Origin: Vibrio jasicida CAIM 1864 = LMG 25398
Lineage (GTDB): Bacteria > Pseudomonadota > Gammaproteobacteria > Enterobacterales > Vibrionaceae
DNA length: 64,000 nt
Direction: 5' to 3'
Assembly: GCF_000400365.1 (NCBI RefSeq)
Contig: NZ_BAOG01000022.1
Location: 123,443 to 187,442 of the forward strand
This document shows, piece by piece, positions 40,796-49,857 of this stretch. Numbering within the stretch: the stretch's first letter is position 1; every line of letters begins with the position of its first letter. The position numbers and the translations under genes are program-made. Under the pieces are notes generated by a model that ran no database searches, was not told where the DNA came from, and saw nothing but the letters and a program-made list of their open reading frames with translations.

Positions 40796-41314
40796 TTACA
40801 GCAACTCTTTTGCGATAAGTTGTAGCAAGAAAGTTTCGCGTTCAATGCTCATGCCTTTCTTCGGACTTTCCGCCATCGTCTTTTCATTGTGCGCGATCGC
40901 GTCGTGAACATTCATCCATACTGGGCGCATGCCGTTCTTCACTTCGTAATCTTCATAAGCCGTTTCACCTAGCTCACGGTCAATTTTGCACGTGTAGCAA
41001 TAAGACGTCATGTGCATCACATCGGCATCGTCTTTGTACCAAGGACGAAATTCTTCGAAGATACCGTAAGGCTTGATGTTGTGAATGTTCTTCGCACCCG
41101 TTTCTTCTTCCAACTCACGAACCAAACCTGCAATCACATCCTCACCGTCATCGATGCCACCGCCAGGCAGGGTGTAATCGTGGTAACGCTCTGTGTAAAG
41201 AAGCAGGACATCTTCACCGTCTAATACAATGGCGCGCGCCGCATTGCGTTGGAAGATGATTTTTTCATCCAGATGTTCGATATCTGGGTGCGTGGTGGTT
41301 TTCAAATGTCTCAT
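40796..41314 (-). CDS. NUDIX hydrolase
   Basis: The 172-residue protein carries a complete Nudix box, GGIDDGEDVIAGLVRELEEETG (about 51-72), giving the G-x5-E-x7-REUxEE-x-G pattern with the metal-binding Glu residues. Upstream strands NAARAIVLDGEDVLLLYTERY precede it. It should hydrolyse a nucleoside-diphosphate-linked compound. The substrate is not evident. Start ATG at 41314. Monocistronic, convergent with the flagellar operon trailer. Confidence 0.88.
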   Translation of the reverse strand: MRHLKTTTHPDIEHLDEKIIFQRNAARAIVLDGEDVLLLYTERYHDYTLPGGGIDDGEDVIAGLVRELEEETGAKNIHNIKPYGIFEEFRPWYKDDADVMHMTSYCYTCKIDRELGETAYEDYEVKNGMRPVWMNVHDAIAHNEKTMAESPKKGMSIERETFLLQLIAKELL

Positions 41315-41499
41315 CGCAGATTCCGCTGTGAATGTTTTGCGCGCATACTACCGAAATTCATGCGCATTCCCAAGTTTCAATTTGAGCACCTCTGAAACAA
41401 ATATAGGCGAACAGTGAGCAAATTCTAAAATTGCACAGAATTCCCTTACAAGCGTCGTGCTTTTAACAAACATAAGACAATATTTTTCTGAAACTCTCC

Positions 41500-41505
41500 T
41501 ATAAT
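41500..41505 (+). promoter_or_regulatory. Consensus -10 box (TATAAT) for the DUF333 lipoprotein gene
   Basis: A perfect TATAAT lies 38 bases before the ATG at 41543. No good -35 hexamer is seen at the standard spacing. Confidence 0.5.
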
Positions 41506-41542
41506 CAACACACTACTCGTTAATCCCATGCGGAGATCAAGA

Positions 41543-41803
41543 ATGAAAAAGACAACTTTAGTAACGGCAGTGGCAGCAGCGATGGTGTTGGCAGGTTGTT
41601 CAACTTATGAAGGTGCGACTCGCTCAAATGAATACACATCAGCAGCAAACCCAGCAGCGGTATACTGCGTACAGCAAGGCGGCGAGCTAGATACAGTAAC
41701 GGAAAATGGTGAACGCGTAACTTACTGCCAACTGTCTGAAAACGAGCGCTTTGAGCAGTGGGAATACTACCGCAACAACCACAAAGAAGATGGCGAGTCG
41801 TAA
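41543..41803 (+). CDS. DUF333 lipoprotein
   Basis: ATG at 41543 follows GGAG at 7 bases. It begins MKKTTLVTAVAAAMVLAGCSTYEG, a lipoprotein signal with lipobox LAGC. The mature domain has the DUF333 pattern NPAAVYCVQQGGELDTVTENGERVTYCQLSENERFEQWEYYR, with two Cys likely paired. This family of small outer-membrane-type lipoproteins (like YoaF) has no proven function. A perfect terminator follows. Ser after the lipid Cys suggests outer-membrane sorting. Confidence 0.85.
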   Translation: MKKTTLVTAVAAAMVLAGCSTYEGATRSNEYTSAANPAAVYCVQQGGELDTVTENGERVTYCQLSENERFEQWEYYRNNHKEDGES

Positions 41804-41847
41804 ACAACGTTAACATTTGCGCAATCTAAGATTACAATTTTATCAAC

Positions 41848-41872
41848 AAAGGAGCGTTAAGCTCCTTTTTGT
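41848..41872 (+). terminator. Terminator of the DUF333 lipoprotein gene
   Basis: AAAGGAGC, loop GTTAA, GCTCCTTT then TT. It lies 45 bases past the stop. Confidence 0.88.
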
Positions 41873-42055
41873 TTACCGTAAATTTCCCTACATTCTGATA
41901 CTTAGCCCTTTATCCACCAGCCTTACCGCATAGCGATACGATATCGAACGGCGTTTTATTCTGACATTTCCCTGACATTACTTTCCAAGTGGTCAATAAA
42001 ATTCCTTGCACACATCACGAAATTTCACGTTTTTTCCACATTTTTATCGGAGCGG

Positions 42056-42724
42056 GTGGTCAGGATGAAAACAAATACTGTTAAGCAAGCCGAATCGGCA
42101 CAAACGAACGTCATTACAGAAGAATCAAAACGCATCATCTATAAGTCGATGCTAAGTGCACTCACCATTGTTGCCATCAGTATTTTAGTCAACCTAAGTA
42201 TCCGAGTGGACTACGTTTTATTAGGTTCTTCATTGGGCGAAACCTCTATTACTGAAACACTGCAATTGATCATGCTGGCGGTTGCATCTTGGTCTTTCTT
42301 CCGCATGTCTAAACAAGAGACTCATGTCTCACATGCCGCGATACTTATTTCAGGCTTTTTTGCGGTATTGATGATCCGTGAAATGGATTACTGGTTTGAC
42401 ATGATCCACCACGGCTCTTGGGTCTTTCCTGCCCTTGCGTTAGCGGCACTGGCTTGTGCGAAAGCTTACCAAGGTGGTAAAGGTACCGTGAACGAAATGG
42501 CAACCATTCTACAATCACCTTACATGAAGCTACTTATCGGCTCAGTGATCTTGTTGTTGGTGTTCTCTCGCCTGTACGGCATGGGTAGCTTCTGGCAACA
42601 CGTAATGGGCGAGCACTACGTACGCGATGTGAAAAACATCTCAGAAGAAGGTATGGAGCTGTTGTGTTACAGCCTAATCGCGCTAAGTGCCGTACGCACA
42701 CGTCGCGAACTTAAGCGTCAGTAA
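42056..42724 (+). CDS. Uncharacterised multi-pass membrane protein
   Basis: Starts at GTG 42056 (GGAG upstream) or ATG 42065. About 220 residues with hydrophobic segments near 33-49, 67-82, 92-107, 120-137 and 157-174, then a cytosolic, basic C-terminus (RTRRELKRQ). The segments ITETLQLIMLAVASWSFF and IREMDYWFDMIHHGSWVFPALALAA contain acidic and His residues (E/D-D-H-H) within or near the membrane, which could bind a metal or cofactor. I recognise no family. It lies alone between a terminator and a convergent gene. Confidence 0.6.
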   Translation: MVRMKTNTVKQAESAQTNVITEESKRIIYKSMLSALTIVAISILVNLSIRVDYVLLGSSLGETSITETLQLIMLAVASWSFFRMSKQETHVSHAAILISGFFAVLMIREMDYWFDMIHHGSWVFPALALAALACAKAYQGGKGTVNEMATILQSPYMKLLIGSVILLLVFSRLYGMGSFWQHVMGEHYVRDVKNISEEGMELLCYSLIALSAVRTRRELKRQ

Positions 42725-42739
42725 GTTGAAGTGGCTTAA

Positions 42740-43576
42740 CTAGCTATTCGCTTCGGGGTCAAGTTGCAGGTTCAACGTCGTTAATATCGGATGAAACACT
42801 GCTAACGCTTGCTCTGCTGCAACCACTGAATCATCAAAGGCCGTCATTTCGATGGCCTTTTTCATATCTGCAATTTGCCCTCGCACTTCAGGCTCTAAAT
42901 CGAGCGCTTGAAGCTTTTCTATCGCACCAAGGCCAATGTCTAAAGGCTTTGCTCGTACCTCAGCGAGATCACGTTCAAAAGCGCCACGCTTAACTCCCTC
43001 TAGATACACGCGGTAAGTCGTGAGTTCATCAAACAACAAAAATGCTTCCGCTAAAACGCCTGTATTAGGGTAAGGCACACTCACATGGTGTGAGAGGTCG
43101 AGTGAAATGTTGAGCTTTACGCCCATTTCTGCACAGCGCGACTTCAATACGCGTAATAAACCCTGTTCATCCATTAAGGTTTGAATCTCGATGATGCGCT
43201 CTAGATGGTAGTCATTGGAGAGTAAAGTGACGTCAATGGTTTGCCCTGCCTCGCAAAGGCCACTTCTTAATAACTCCGCAGCGGCATTTTGCATGTTCTG
43301 CACCGTATTGAGTGAACGATTCTCGATGATGACCTGCTGCTCAGGAAAATCGATTTCCCTAGCCTTAGCTAACTGGTAAAAGTAGCGGTACATCGCATCC
43401 GCTTCTGAGACGGTTTGTCCTTGGGTCACACCGCCACAAAAAACCAAGGCAGTCGTCTCAAAGCAAAATTCGTTTAAAACATTCAACAGCGCTTCCACGC
43501 GTGAGCGACCTTCAGCACTTAACTGATCGTGCACCAACCGCTTACCTAAAATGATCACTACCTTGTTTAACTTCAT
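42740..43576 (-). CDS. YdcF-family (DUF218) protein
   Basis: The 278-residue product has DUF218 features: VVIILGKRLVHDQLSAEGRSRVEALLNV at the start, ALVFCGGVTQGQTVSEADAMYRYF (GG-x-SEA motif) and NRSLNTVQNMQNAA (the E-x-S-NT motif), then LLSNDYHLERI. Members of the family bind SAM or act on envelope precursors (YdcF, ElyC/SanA), but this one lacks membrane helices, so it is likely cytosolic like E. coli YdcF. The C-terminal 80 residues are an extra helical extension. Function not known. Confidence 0.75.
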   Translation of the reverse strand: MKLNKVVIILGKRLVHDQLSAEGRSRVEALLNVLNEFCFETTALVFCGGVTQGQTVSEADAMYRYFYQLAKAREIDFPEQQVIIENRSLNTVQNMQNAAAELLRSGLCEAGQTIDVTLLSNDYHLERIIEIQTLMDEQGLLRVLKSRCAEMGVKLNISLDLSHHVSVPYPNTGVLAEAFLLFDELTTYRVYLEGVKRGAFERDLAEVRAKPLDIGLGAIEKLQALDLEPEVRGQIADMKKAIEMTAFDDSVVAAEQALAVFHPILTTLNLQLDPEANS

Positions 43577-43720
43577 TACCCAGATCTCAATTACTCATAC
43601 TTTAGCGAACAATTTGTATACAAAAATCTGCTTTGCCAATACTCTCACAGGTATTAACATCTAATTAACAATGTCATTTTAGAGACCTGAATAAAGGTCC
43701 GTAGAGAAAGGAAGTCAATT

Positions 43721-45091
43721 ATGCTGTCGATTTTCGATATTTTTAAGGTCGGTGTCGGTCCATCTAGCTCCCACACCAATGGCCCAATGCTCGCAGGTTA
43801 CCATTTCACTCAATTACTTTGCGACTCTATGGCGAAAGTGCACAAGGTGCAAGTTGACCTTTACGGTTCTTTATCGCTGACTGGCAAAGGCCACCATACA
43901 GACCGCGCTACCGTCCTTGGTTTAATGGGCAATAAACCCGATACCATTAAAATGACCAGTGCAAAAGCGGCGCTACAACATACCATTGAACATGGCACAC
44001 TCTCGGTTGCAGGTGTTCATGAGATCGTGTTTAGCTATGATCACGATATTGTCTTCCACAGTGATAACCTTCCTCTTCATGAAAATGGCATGACCATCAC
44101 GGCTTATGATGCTTCTGGTGATCAGGTGGCGTTTGAAACTTACTACTCTATTGGTGGTGGCTTTATCGCGACGGCAGCGGAACTGGAACACGGCAGCAAT
44201 GATGCTCAAGTTGAAGTACGCTTTCCGTTTTCTTCTGCCGACGAAATGTTGGAAAACGCAGAGCTCAATGGCCTCAGTCTAGGAGGCATGATCCTACAAA
44301 ACGAATTGGCTTTTCGCGAACAAGAAGAGATCGATCAAAAAGCTGAGCAGATCTGGAAAGTGATGTCGCTGTGCATGCAACGAGGCTTTGATACCGAAGG
44401 CATTCTCGAAGGCGGGTTGAACGTAACTCGCCGAGCACCAAACCTACTCAAAAAACTCGAAGCCAATGCGGCAGTCGAGAACGATCCAATGGAGATCATG
44501 GATTGGATTAACCTGTTTGCTTTCGCAGTGAGTGAAGAGAATGCTGCAGGTGGTCAAGTAGTGACATCACCAACCAATGGTGCTGCCGGTGTTATTCCTG
44601 CCGTGCTTATGTACTACCACCGCTTTATTAAGGAGCTCGATAACAAGCAATTGAAAGACTTCTTAGCCGTGGCGGGGGCGATTGGCATCTTGTACAAAAC
44701 CAACGCTTCCATCTCAGGAGCAGAGGTTGGATGCCAAGGCGAAGTCGGGGTATCGTCTTCGATGGCGGCCGCAGGCTTAACGGCACTGCGTGGAGGCAGT
44801 AATGAGCAAATCTGTATTGCCGCAGAAATCGCCATGGAGCATTCGCTTGGCATGACTTGTGACCCAATTGGTGGTCTGGTTCAGGTGCCGTGTATCGAGC
44901 GAAACGCGATGGGCGCGATGAAAGCCATTAACGCATCACGCATGGCACTGAAACGCACCAGCAAATGCCTTATTTCATTAGATAAAGTTATCGAAACCAT
45001 GTACCAAACGGGCAAAGACATGAATAAGAAATATCGTGAGACATCACTTGGTGGACTCGCGGTGATTCATATGGCCCCACCATGCGAATAG
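43721..45091 (+). CDS. sdaA: L-serine ammonia-lyase (serine deaminase), iron-sulfur type
   Basis: Single-chain L-serine dehydratase of 456 residues that converts serine to pyruvate and ammonia. The N-terminal FDIFKVGVGPSSSHTNGPMLAG is the beta-domain signature. The catalytic alpha-domain contains GCQGEVGVSSSMAAAGL and GMTCDPIGGLVQVPCIERNAMGA, whose Cys residues hold the oxygen-labile 4Fe-4S cluster. Symbol could equally be sdaB. A GGAAG ribosome site precedes the ATG. The next gene on the same strand is a peptide-type transporter, 373 bp away behind a terminator, so linked function is plausible but not co-transcription. Confidence 0.92.
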   Translation: MLSIFDIFKVGVGPSSSHTNGPMLAGYHFTQLLCDSMAKVHKVQVDLYGSLSLTGKGHHTDRATVLGLMGNKPDTIKMTSAKAALQHTIEHGTLSVAGVHEIVFSYDHDIVFHSDNLPLHENGMTITAYDASGDQVAFETYYSIGGGFIATAAELEHGSNDAQVEVRFPFSSADEMLENAELNGLSLGGMILQNELAFREQEEIDQKAEQIWKVMSLCMQRGFDTEGILEGGLNVTRRAPNLLKKLEANAAVENDPMEIMDWINLFAFAVSEENAAGGQVVTSPTNGAAGVIPAVLMYYHRFIKELDNKQLKDFLAVAGAIGILYKTNASISGAEVGCQGEVGVSSSMAAAGLTALRGGSNEQICIAAEIAMEHSLGMTCDPIGGLVQVPCIERNAMGAMKAINASRMALKRTSKCLISLDKVIETMYQTGKDMNKKYRETSLGGLAVIHMAPPCE

Positions 45092-45131
45092 CATACTTTA
45101 TATCAGTTATTGCTAATTAATATTTTTCATT

Positions 45132-45168
45132 GTTGGCGGACAAAATTCCGCCAACGCCTGTTTTCTTA
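45132..45168 (+). terminator. Terminator of the serine deaminase gene
   Basis: GTTGGCGGA, loop CAAAAT, TCCGCCAAC then GCCTGTTTTCTT. It lies 40 bases past the stop. Confidence 0.8.
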
Positions 45169-45464
45169 TCAAAAACCACCTTATTTACTCAAACTCTCCC
45201 GTCTGTTTATTATTTCAACGACTTTTCAAAACCTTAAAAACCATATGAGAACAATCATCTTATAAATTGTTACTTTTTGGTCATTTATTCACATAATTTC
45301 TAGTTGATCTAGAACAACACATTAGTGAGGCAAACGTTTCGCATTAGAAATTTTAGTGCATTAAATTCAGTTTATGCGACAATTGTTTCAATATGTAACA
45401 TAGCGTTTAAGTAACATTTAACAGAAATAATAACTACCTTTCTCGCAATAGTGAGTATTTAATT
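45169..45464. other. Regulatory region before the peptide transporter
   Basis: AT-rich region of about 300 bp after the sda terminator. It holds a palindrome (45298-45314) and plausible AT-rich promoter sequence, but no ORF. Confidence 0.5.
45298..45314. promoter_or_regulatory. Palindromic operator candidate upstream of the POT transporter
   Basis: TTCTAG, spacer TTGAT, CTAGAA is a perfect 6-bp dyad 151 bases before the start. No regulator gene is adjacent. Confidence 0.35.
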
Positions 45465-46940
45465 ATGTGGAATAAACTAAATAAATCTATGATGTTCTGC
45501 CAAATGATGTTTGGCTTATCATTTTATGGCGTGTTAGTCAGTCTGACGCGTTTCTTCTTAGAGGATCTGAATTACAACGAAGCTGATACCATGATGATCG
45601 TCGGTGCATTTTCGGCGATTGGCCCTCTATTTGCGATTGCTGGCGGCTTTATCGCTGACAAATTTTTAGGTGCTTACCGCTCTCTATCGATTGCCTTCTT
45701 AGCATTCGCATCTGGCTATGTACTGCTTGTTCTTGGTGCTTCGGCAACCAACGTACCGCTTTCCATGTGTGGTATCGCATTGGCAAGTTACGGCCGTGGT
45801 TTAATGTCTCCTTCTTACCCTAGCTTGTACAAACGTACCTTTAAGTCGCAAGAAGACTTCGAGAAAGGCTACCCAATTAACTACTCAGTGAACAACGTGG
45901 GCGCTTTCCTAGGCCAATACTTGTTCCCTATGATTGTGCTTATCATCGGCTTTAATGGTGGTTTCACTATTTCAGCAGTGATGGCTGGCGCAGCATTGGT
46001 GATGCTACTTGTGTTCCGCAAAGGCTTGGTTGGCGTTGCTTCTGATCTGGATCGTCAAAGCGTAAGCATGAAGAACTGGATCTTCTTCGCCATTATCTCT
46101 GCGGCGATGATTGCACTGGTATTCTTCATGTTCTCTAACATGGATATCGGTCAAAACATCGTTTACGCTATCGGCGGTGCAGCGATTCTTTACTTTGTTT
46201 CTTTGATGTTGAAAGCAAGCAAAGCGGAATCATTGAAGATGGGTACTATCCTTATCGTTACCTTCCTAACCACGTGTTTCTTCGTTTACTACGGTCAAAT
46301 GATGACTTCAATGAACATGGTAGCGATTAACACTCTGAAAGGTTCTCTATTTGGCTTCATCCCACTAGAGCCTGAAGCAGCAATGGCAATGAACCCACTA
46401 TGGTGTATGGTTGGTGGCCCTATCGTTGCTGGCTTCTTTGGCATGCTAGAAAAACGTGATATTCACCTATCAACCGCGACTAAGATTGCATTGGCATTCG
46501 TGCTAACCGCTATCGCATTCGGCATCCTAACGTTCGCGGTAACGACTGTTGGCGAAGACGTTATCATCATGCCTGAAATCTTCCTAGCGATTCACTTCTT
46601 CCAAGCAATTGCGGAAGTTATCGTAGGTTCAATGGTAGTTGCGTTCATTCTATCTGTGGCACCTAAGCACATCGAAAACTTCTCAGTAAGCTTGTTCTCT
46701 GTAGCAATCGCACTAAGTGGTATCGTTGGTGCTGCGTTCTCTACGTCTATCGCACTAGAGAAAGGCCAAGAGATCACCCAAGAGATCGTACAACACGTTT
46801 ACGGCGAATACTTCCAACTGCTGACTATCCTAGCGGTTGTGATGGTTGCGATTGCCTTGGGCGCGTCATTCATCATTCGTAAGATGCTTGAAGCAGCAAA
46901 ACAAAGTGAAGCTGAATTGGAAGTGGTTGAGCAAAACTAA
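45465..46940 (+). CDS. POT-family (peptide) MFS transporter, divergent
   Basis: A 491-residue inner-membrane protein of about 14 helices. POT features: GGFIADKFLGAYRSLSIAFLAF (about 65-86), ALASYGRGLMSPSYPSLYKRTFKSQEDFEKGYPINYSVNNVGAFLGQYLFP (about 105-155), and a long C-terminal half with NPLWCMVGGPIV. The diagnostic E-x-x-ERF-x-YY motif of helix 1 is absent: the aligned segment is QMMFGLSFYG (Q13-G22), with Gln, Phe and Gly in place of the two Glu and Arg used for proton coupling. It may use another coupling mode or substrate. It follows the serine deaminase gene. Confidence 0.8.
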   Translation: MWNKLNKSMMFCQMMFGLSFYGVLVSLTRFFLEDLNYNEADTMMIVGAFSAIGPLFAIAGGFIADKFLGAYRSLSIAFLAFASGYVLLVLGASATNVPLSMCGIALASYGRGLMSPSYPSLYKRTFKSQEDFEKGYPINYSVNNVGAFLGQYLFPMIVLIIGFNGGFTISAVMAGAALVMLLVFRKGLVGVASDLDRQSVSMKNWIFFAIISAAMIALVFFMFSNMDIGQNIVYAIGGAAILYFVSLMLKASKAESLKMGTILIVTFLTTCFFVYYGQMMTSMNMVAINTLKGSLFGFIPLEPEAAMAMNPLWCMVGGPIVAGFFGMLEKRDIHLSTATKIALAFVLTAIAFGILTFAVTTVGEDVIIMPEIFLAIHFFQAIAEVIVGSMVVAFILSVAPKHIENFSVSLFSVAIALSGIVGAAFSTSIALEKGQEITQEIVQHVYGEYFQLLTILAVVMVAIALGASFIIRKMLEAAKQSEAELEVVEQN

Positions 46941-46960
46941 TTCTCTCTCAGCAGCAAACG

Positions 46961-46992
46961 AAAAACGGAAGCCAAGCGGCTTCCGTTTTTTT
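46961..46992 (+). terminator. Terminator of the POT transporter gene
   Basis: AAAACGGAAGCC, loop AAGC, GGCTTCCGTTTT followed by TTT. A 12-bp perfect stem. Confidence 0.92.
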
Positions 46993-47021
46993 ATCGACAA
47001 AGAAGAAGGATAGAGAAATCA

Positions 47022-48293
47022 TTAAGCGGTTAAAGTAACCATCAGATAACCGTTGAGTGCGAGTACTAAAGTAACGATAACCATACCGACATAAGAGACC
47101 CATTTGTTATTTTTGAACTCACCCATCAAGCGTTCGCTGTTGGTAAAGATAAGCAATGGGATAATCGCCAACGCAATACCAAAGCTCAACACCACTTGGC
47201 TCATCACCAAGATATCGGTGGTGTTCATGCCTAAACCAATCACCACAAACGAAGGTGCCATAGTAATAAAGCGTCGTACCCACATTGGAATAGAGAAGCG
47301 GACAAAGCCTTGCATCACCACCTGACCTGCCATTGTTCCAACAACGGTAGAAGACAGGCCTGAAGCAATCAACGAAACACCAAACAACACAGATGCGGCT
47401 TTACCTACCAATGGCGTTAGCGTCATGTACGCTGTTTCAATTTCCGCCACATGTTGGTTGCCTGAGTAATGGAACACGGCAGCAGCCATCGCCACAATTG
47501 CGATATTCACAAAGCCTGCAATTACCATCGCAATCAACACATCAAAGCGAGTGGTGCGAAGGCGAGTTTTGGTGCTTTCGCCATAGCTGTTTTTGAACAG
47601 TGCAGAATGAAGATAGATCACGTGAGGCATTACAGTCGCGCCTAGAATACCTGCAGCAAGATAGATTTGATGTGAATCCGTAAAGGTTGGAGTCAGCAAA
47701 CCTTTCACCATTTCACCGCCCGCAGGGTGCGCAAAAAACAGTTCAGCAATGTAGATAACCGCCACCAACATCAAAAGTGAACCGATCACGACTTCTAGCG
47801 GTTTTTGACCTTTCTGGTTAAGCATCAAAATCATCACGGTTGCTACCGCAGTGATCATCGCTCCTTCCATTAAGCTAATTCCAAACACCAACTGAAAGCC
47901 GACTGCTGCACCGATAAACTCGGCAAGGTCTGTCGCTATCGCGATGATTTCAGCTTGGATCCAGTAGAAGCCTACCGCCCATTTATTTGGTAAGTGGTCA
48001 CGTAGATGCTCCGCTAGATTTTTGCCTGTAACGATACCTAGCTTGGCGGATAAATACTGAATCAACATCGCCATTAGGTTTGCCCATAGCACTACCCAAA
48101 GTAGCTGGTAACCAAATGAAGATCCTGATTCAATATTTGTCGCAAAGTTGCCTGGGTCGATGTAACCAATCGCGGCAATAAACGCCGGGCCTAACATCAG
48201 CATTTTGCGTTTGATTTTGTTGAATGCCGAAACTTTTGATGTTGTGGCGGCATCTAAATGTATGGATGCATTATTTATCGATACATTACTCAT
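47022..48293 (-). CDS. mntH: Nramp-type divalent metal (manganese) importer MntH
   Basis: MntH takes up Mn2+ (and Fe2+) with protons. Signature helix-1 motif [14 protein letters not shown] (about 45-58) has the D-P-G-N metal site, and helix 6 has [15 protein letters not shown] (about 217-231). Eleven membrane segments and 423 residues, usual length. The upstream region holds a Fur-type box inside a long dyad, so it should be repressed by metal-loaded Fur or a manganese sensor. Monocistronic, convergent with the POT gene. Confidence 0.93.
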   Translation of the reverse strand: MSNVSINNASIHLDAATTSKVSAFNKIKRKMLMLGPAFIAAIGYIDPGNFATNIESGSSFGYQLLWVVLWANLMAMLIQYLSAKLGIVTGKNLAEHLRDHLPNKWAVGFYWIQAEIIAIATDLAEFIGAAVGFQLVFGISLMEGAMITAVATVMILMLNQKGQKPLEVVIGSLLMLVAVIYIAELFFAHPAGGEMVKGLLTPTFTDSHQIYLAAGILGATVMPHVIYLHSALFKNSYGESTKTRLRTTRFDVLIAMVIAGFVNIAIVAMAAAVFHYSGNQHVAEIETAYMTLTPLVGKAASVLFGVSLIASGLSSTVVGTMAGQVVMQGFVRFSIPMWVRRFITMAPSFVVIGLGMNTTDILVMSQVVLSFGIALAIIPLLIFTNSERLMGEFKNNKWVSYVGMVIVTLVLALNGYLMVTLTA

Positions 48294-48333
48294 GACGATA
48301 TTCCTCTCTAGTCGATGAGAAGAATCATACGCC

Positions 48334-48364
48334 CACCCAAATGAGAATCAATATCATTTGGGTG
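48334..48364 (-). promoter_or_regulatory. Fur-type box upstream of mntH within an extended dyad
   Basis: The core AAATGAGAATCAATATCATTT (48339-48359, given as its two halves AAATGAGAAT and ATATCATTT about a C-A centre) matches the Fur 19-21-mer consensus at almost all positions. Arms CACCCAAATGA and TCATTTGGGTG extend the dyad to 11 bp each side. It lies 41-71 bases before the mntH start, where bound Fur would block transcription. Fur-like regulators of manganese uptake use the same type of site. Confidence 0.75.
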
Positions 48365-48460
48365 CACAAAAACGGTAATTAAGATTTCAACAATTAATTT
48401 TTAATTATCGATAAACAAAAGCTATCAAAGATTTCTGTTGAATTTGGCTTGCCATCGACC

Positions 48461-48493
48461 AAAAACAACAATGCCGCGTTAGACGCGGCATTG
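48461..48493 (-). terminator. Terminator of the small secreted protein gene
   Basis: CAATGCCGCG, loop TTAGA, CGCGGCATTG. On the minus strand it ends in TTGTTGTTTTT. Confidence 0.88.
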
Positions 48494-48517
48494 AAAGCGG
48501 GGGATGGTTTCGATTAC

Positions 48518-48757
48518 TTAGTCGCGACGGCCGCGCAATTGAATCGGTTGGTTAGAAGCGTCTGTTTGAATCATCACACCACCGTAAGTAGCGTCATTAC
48601 GACCTTTAAGAGTCAGGTTAGAATCCGCACGCTCCACATTAACTTGGTTTGTTTGGCTAGTAGCCATATCAATGGTACCCGTGTATGAGCCATCGCCAGC
48701 GAATGCTACATTCATTGAACAAGCCATTAAGCCTACTAGTGCGATTAGTTTTTTCAT
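48518..48757 (-). CDS. Small periplasmic/secreted protein, 79 aa
   Basis: A clear signal peptide (MKKLIALVGLMACSMNVAFA) is followed by a 59-residue mature part that is polar and Thr/Asn/Gln rich (GDGSYTGTIDMATSQTNQVNVERADS...), ending QPIQLRGRRD. It looks beta-rich, without Cys in the mature part. AGGTGA precedes the ATG and a 10-bp terminator follows, so the gene is real. A LysR gene is divergent 209 bp away and may control it. Function unknown. Confidence 0.65.
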   Translation of the reverse strand: MKKLIALVGLMACSMNVAFAGDGSYTGTIDMATSQTNQVNVERADSNLTLKGRNDATYGGVMIQTDASNQPIQLRGRRD

Positions 48758-48966
48758 ACGTCACCTCGATTATTTGTGGTACATCGTTTCGATGAAGAAA
48801 CTGTAGCAACAGTTCCAAAGTAGCACGAGGAAAACCCGAATTTACCAAATGGAAATCCTCGGTCAAAAAATGCTTTTCTGCCATAAACTTAGAATTGACC
48901 ATCCCCTGTCTTTTTTTATGGGAGGCGGAGTTATGATGCCGTGGCAACGTTGGCTGGAGTAAAAGA

Positions 48967-49857
48967 ATGACAATGAATCTGGATATGCAAAACGTTTTGG
49001 TATTAAAGCGCATGTATGAGCTGCGTAATGTTCGTTTAGTGGCAGAATCGATGGGGAAAACCTCAGGTGCCATCAGTAAGAACTTAACCAAGATGAAAGC
49101 GCAACTGGACGATCCTTTGTTCATTCAAACCAAAAATGGCTTTGAGCCGACCTCGTTTGTCGAAGCCAACATGCCTCATTTTGAGCAGATTCTAGCAAGC
49201 GTGGATGCCATCAAACCACAAGAATTCTCACCCGCTCACTTTACTGGTGAAGTATCCATTTACGCCAATACCCTGTTCTGGGATCGCTTTGGCGACAAAC
49301 TGTACATTGAACTTATCAAGCAAGCACCTAACGCGAGATATGCGTTTTTAAGGTGGGGAGCAGATGCCCGTAATCGAATCATCGATGGTGAAAACGCTAT
49401 TGCAATTCACTACTTTGATGAAGACTTACCTCAGTCAATCGCTCAGAAAGAATTGGGGAAAGGAAAAGCGGTGTTCTTTGTGCGAAACGACCATCCAGCA
49501 CGAGACTTCCAATCATTAAGTGACTACGCCTTACTACTGTTCAAAACGCCGGGGTGGAATGATCATAAATACCCATTGCTCGATCGTTTAAAGAACATTG
49601 GTTTCGATGTCACGCCCAAAGTGGAAGTGGAGCACCCCGCAATGATTCATAGCATCATCATGCAAACCGATCATTTTGGGATCACCATGAGCGGTAATGT
49701 TCCAGAAAGTTGCCGTAGTATAGATTTACCAAACGGGTTGGAGTTGGGTGTTAGCTTTGTTATGAGTTGCCGTCGCTCTCAGCAGCATGACCCGCAAAAT
49801 CAATGGCTATTCAATGTCATCCAAACGATCATCGCGAAGCATTCAAAACCCGATTAA
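48967..49857 (+). CDS. LysR-family transcriptional regulator
   Basis: GGAG lies 7 bases before ATG. The N-terminal helix-turn-helix is VLVLKRMYELRNVRLVAESMGKTSGAISKNLTKMKAQLDDPLFIQTKNGFEPT (about 11-63), a normal LysR reading head. The C-terminal effector domain is of usual length (296 residues in total) but distant from the well-known subgroups. It is divergent from the small secreted protein gene and its stop overlaps the convergent kinase gene by 4 bases. The regulated target and ligand are not evident. Confidence 0.82.
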   Translation: MTMNLDMQNVLVLKRMYELRNVRLVAESMGKTSGAISKNLTKMKAQLDDPLFIQTKNGFEPTSFVEANMPHFEQILASVDAIKPQEFSPAHFTGEVSIYANTLFWDRFGDKLYIELIKQAPNARYAFLRWGADARNRIIDGENAIAIHYFDEDLPQSIAQKELGKGKAVFFVRNDHPARDFQSLSDYALLLFKTPGWNDHKYPLLDRLKNIGFDVTPKVEVEHPAMIHSIIMQTDHFGITMSGNVPESCRSIDLPNGLELGVSFVMSCRRSQQHDPQNQWLFNVIQTIIAKHSKPD

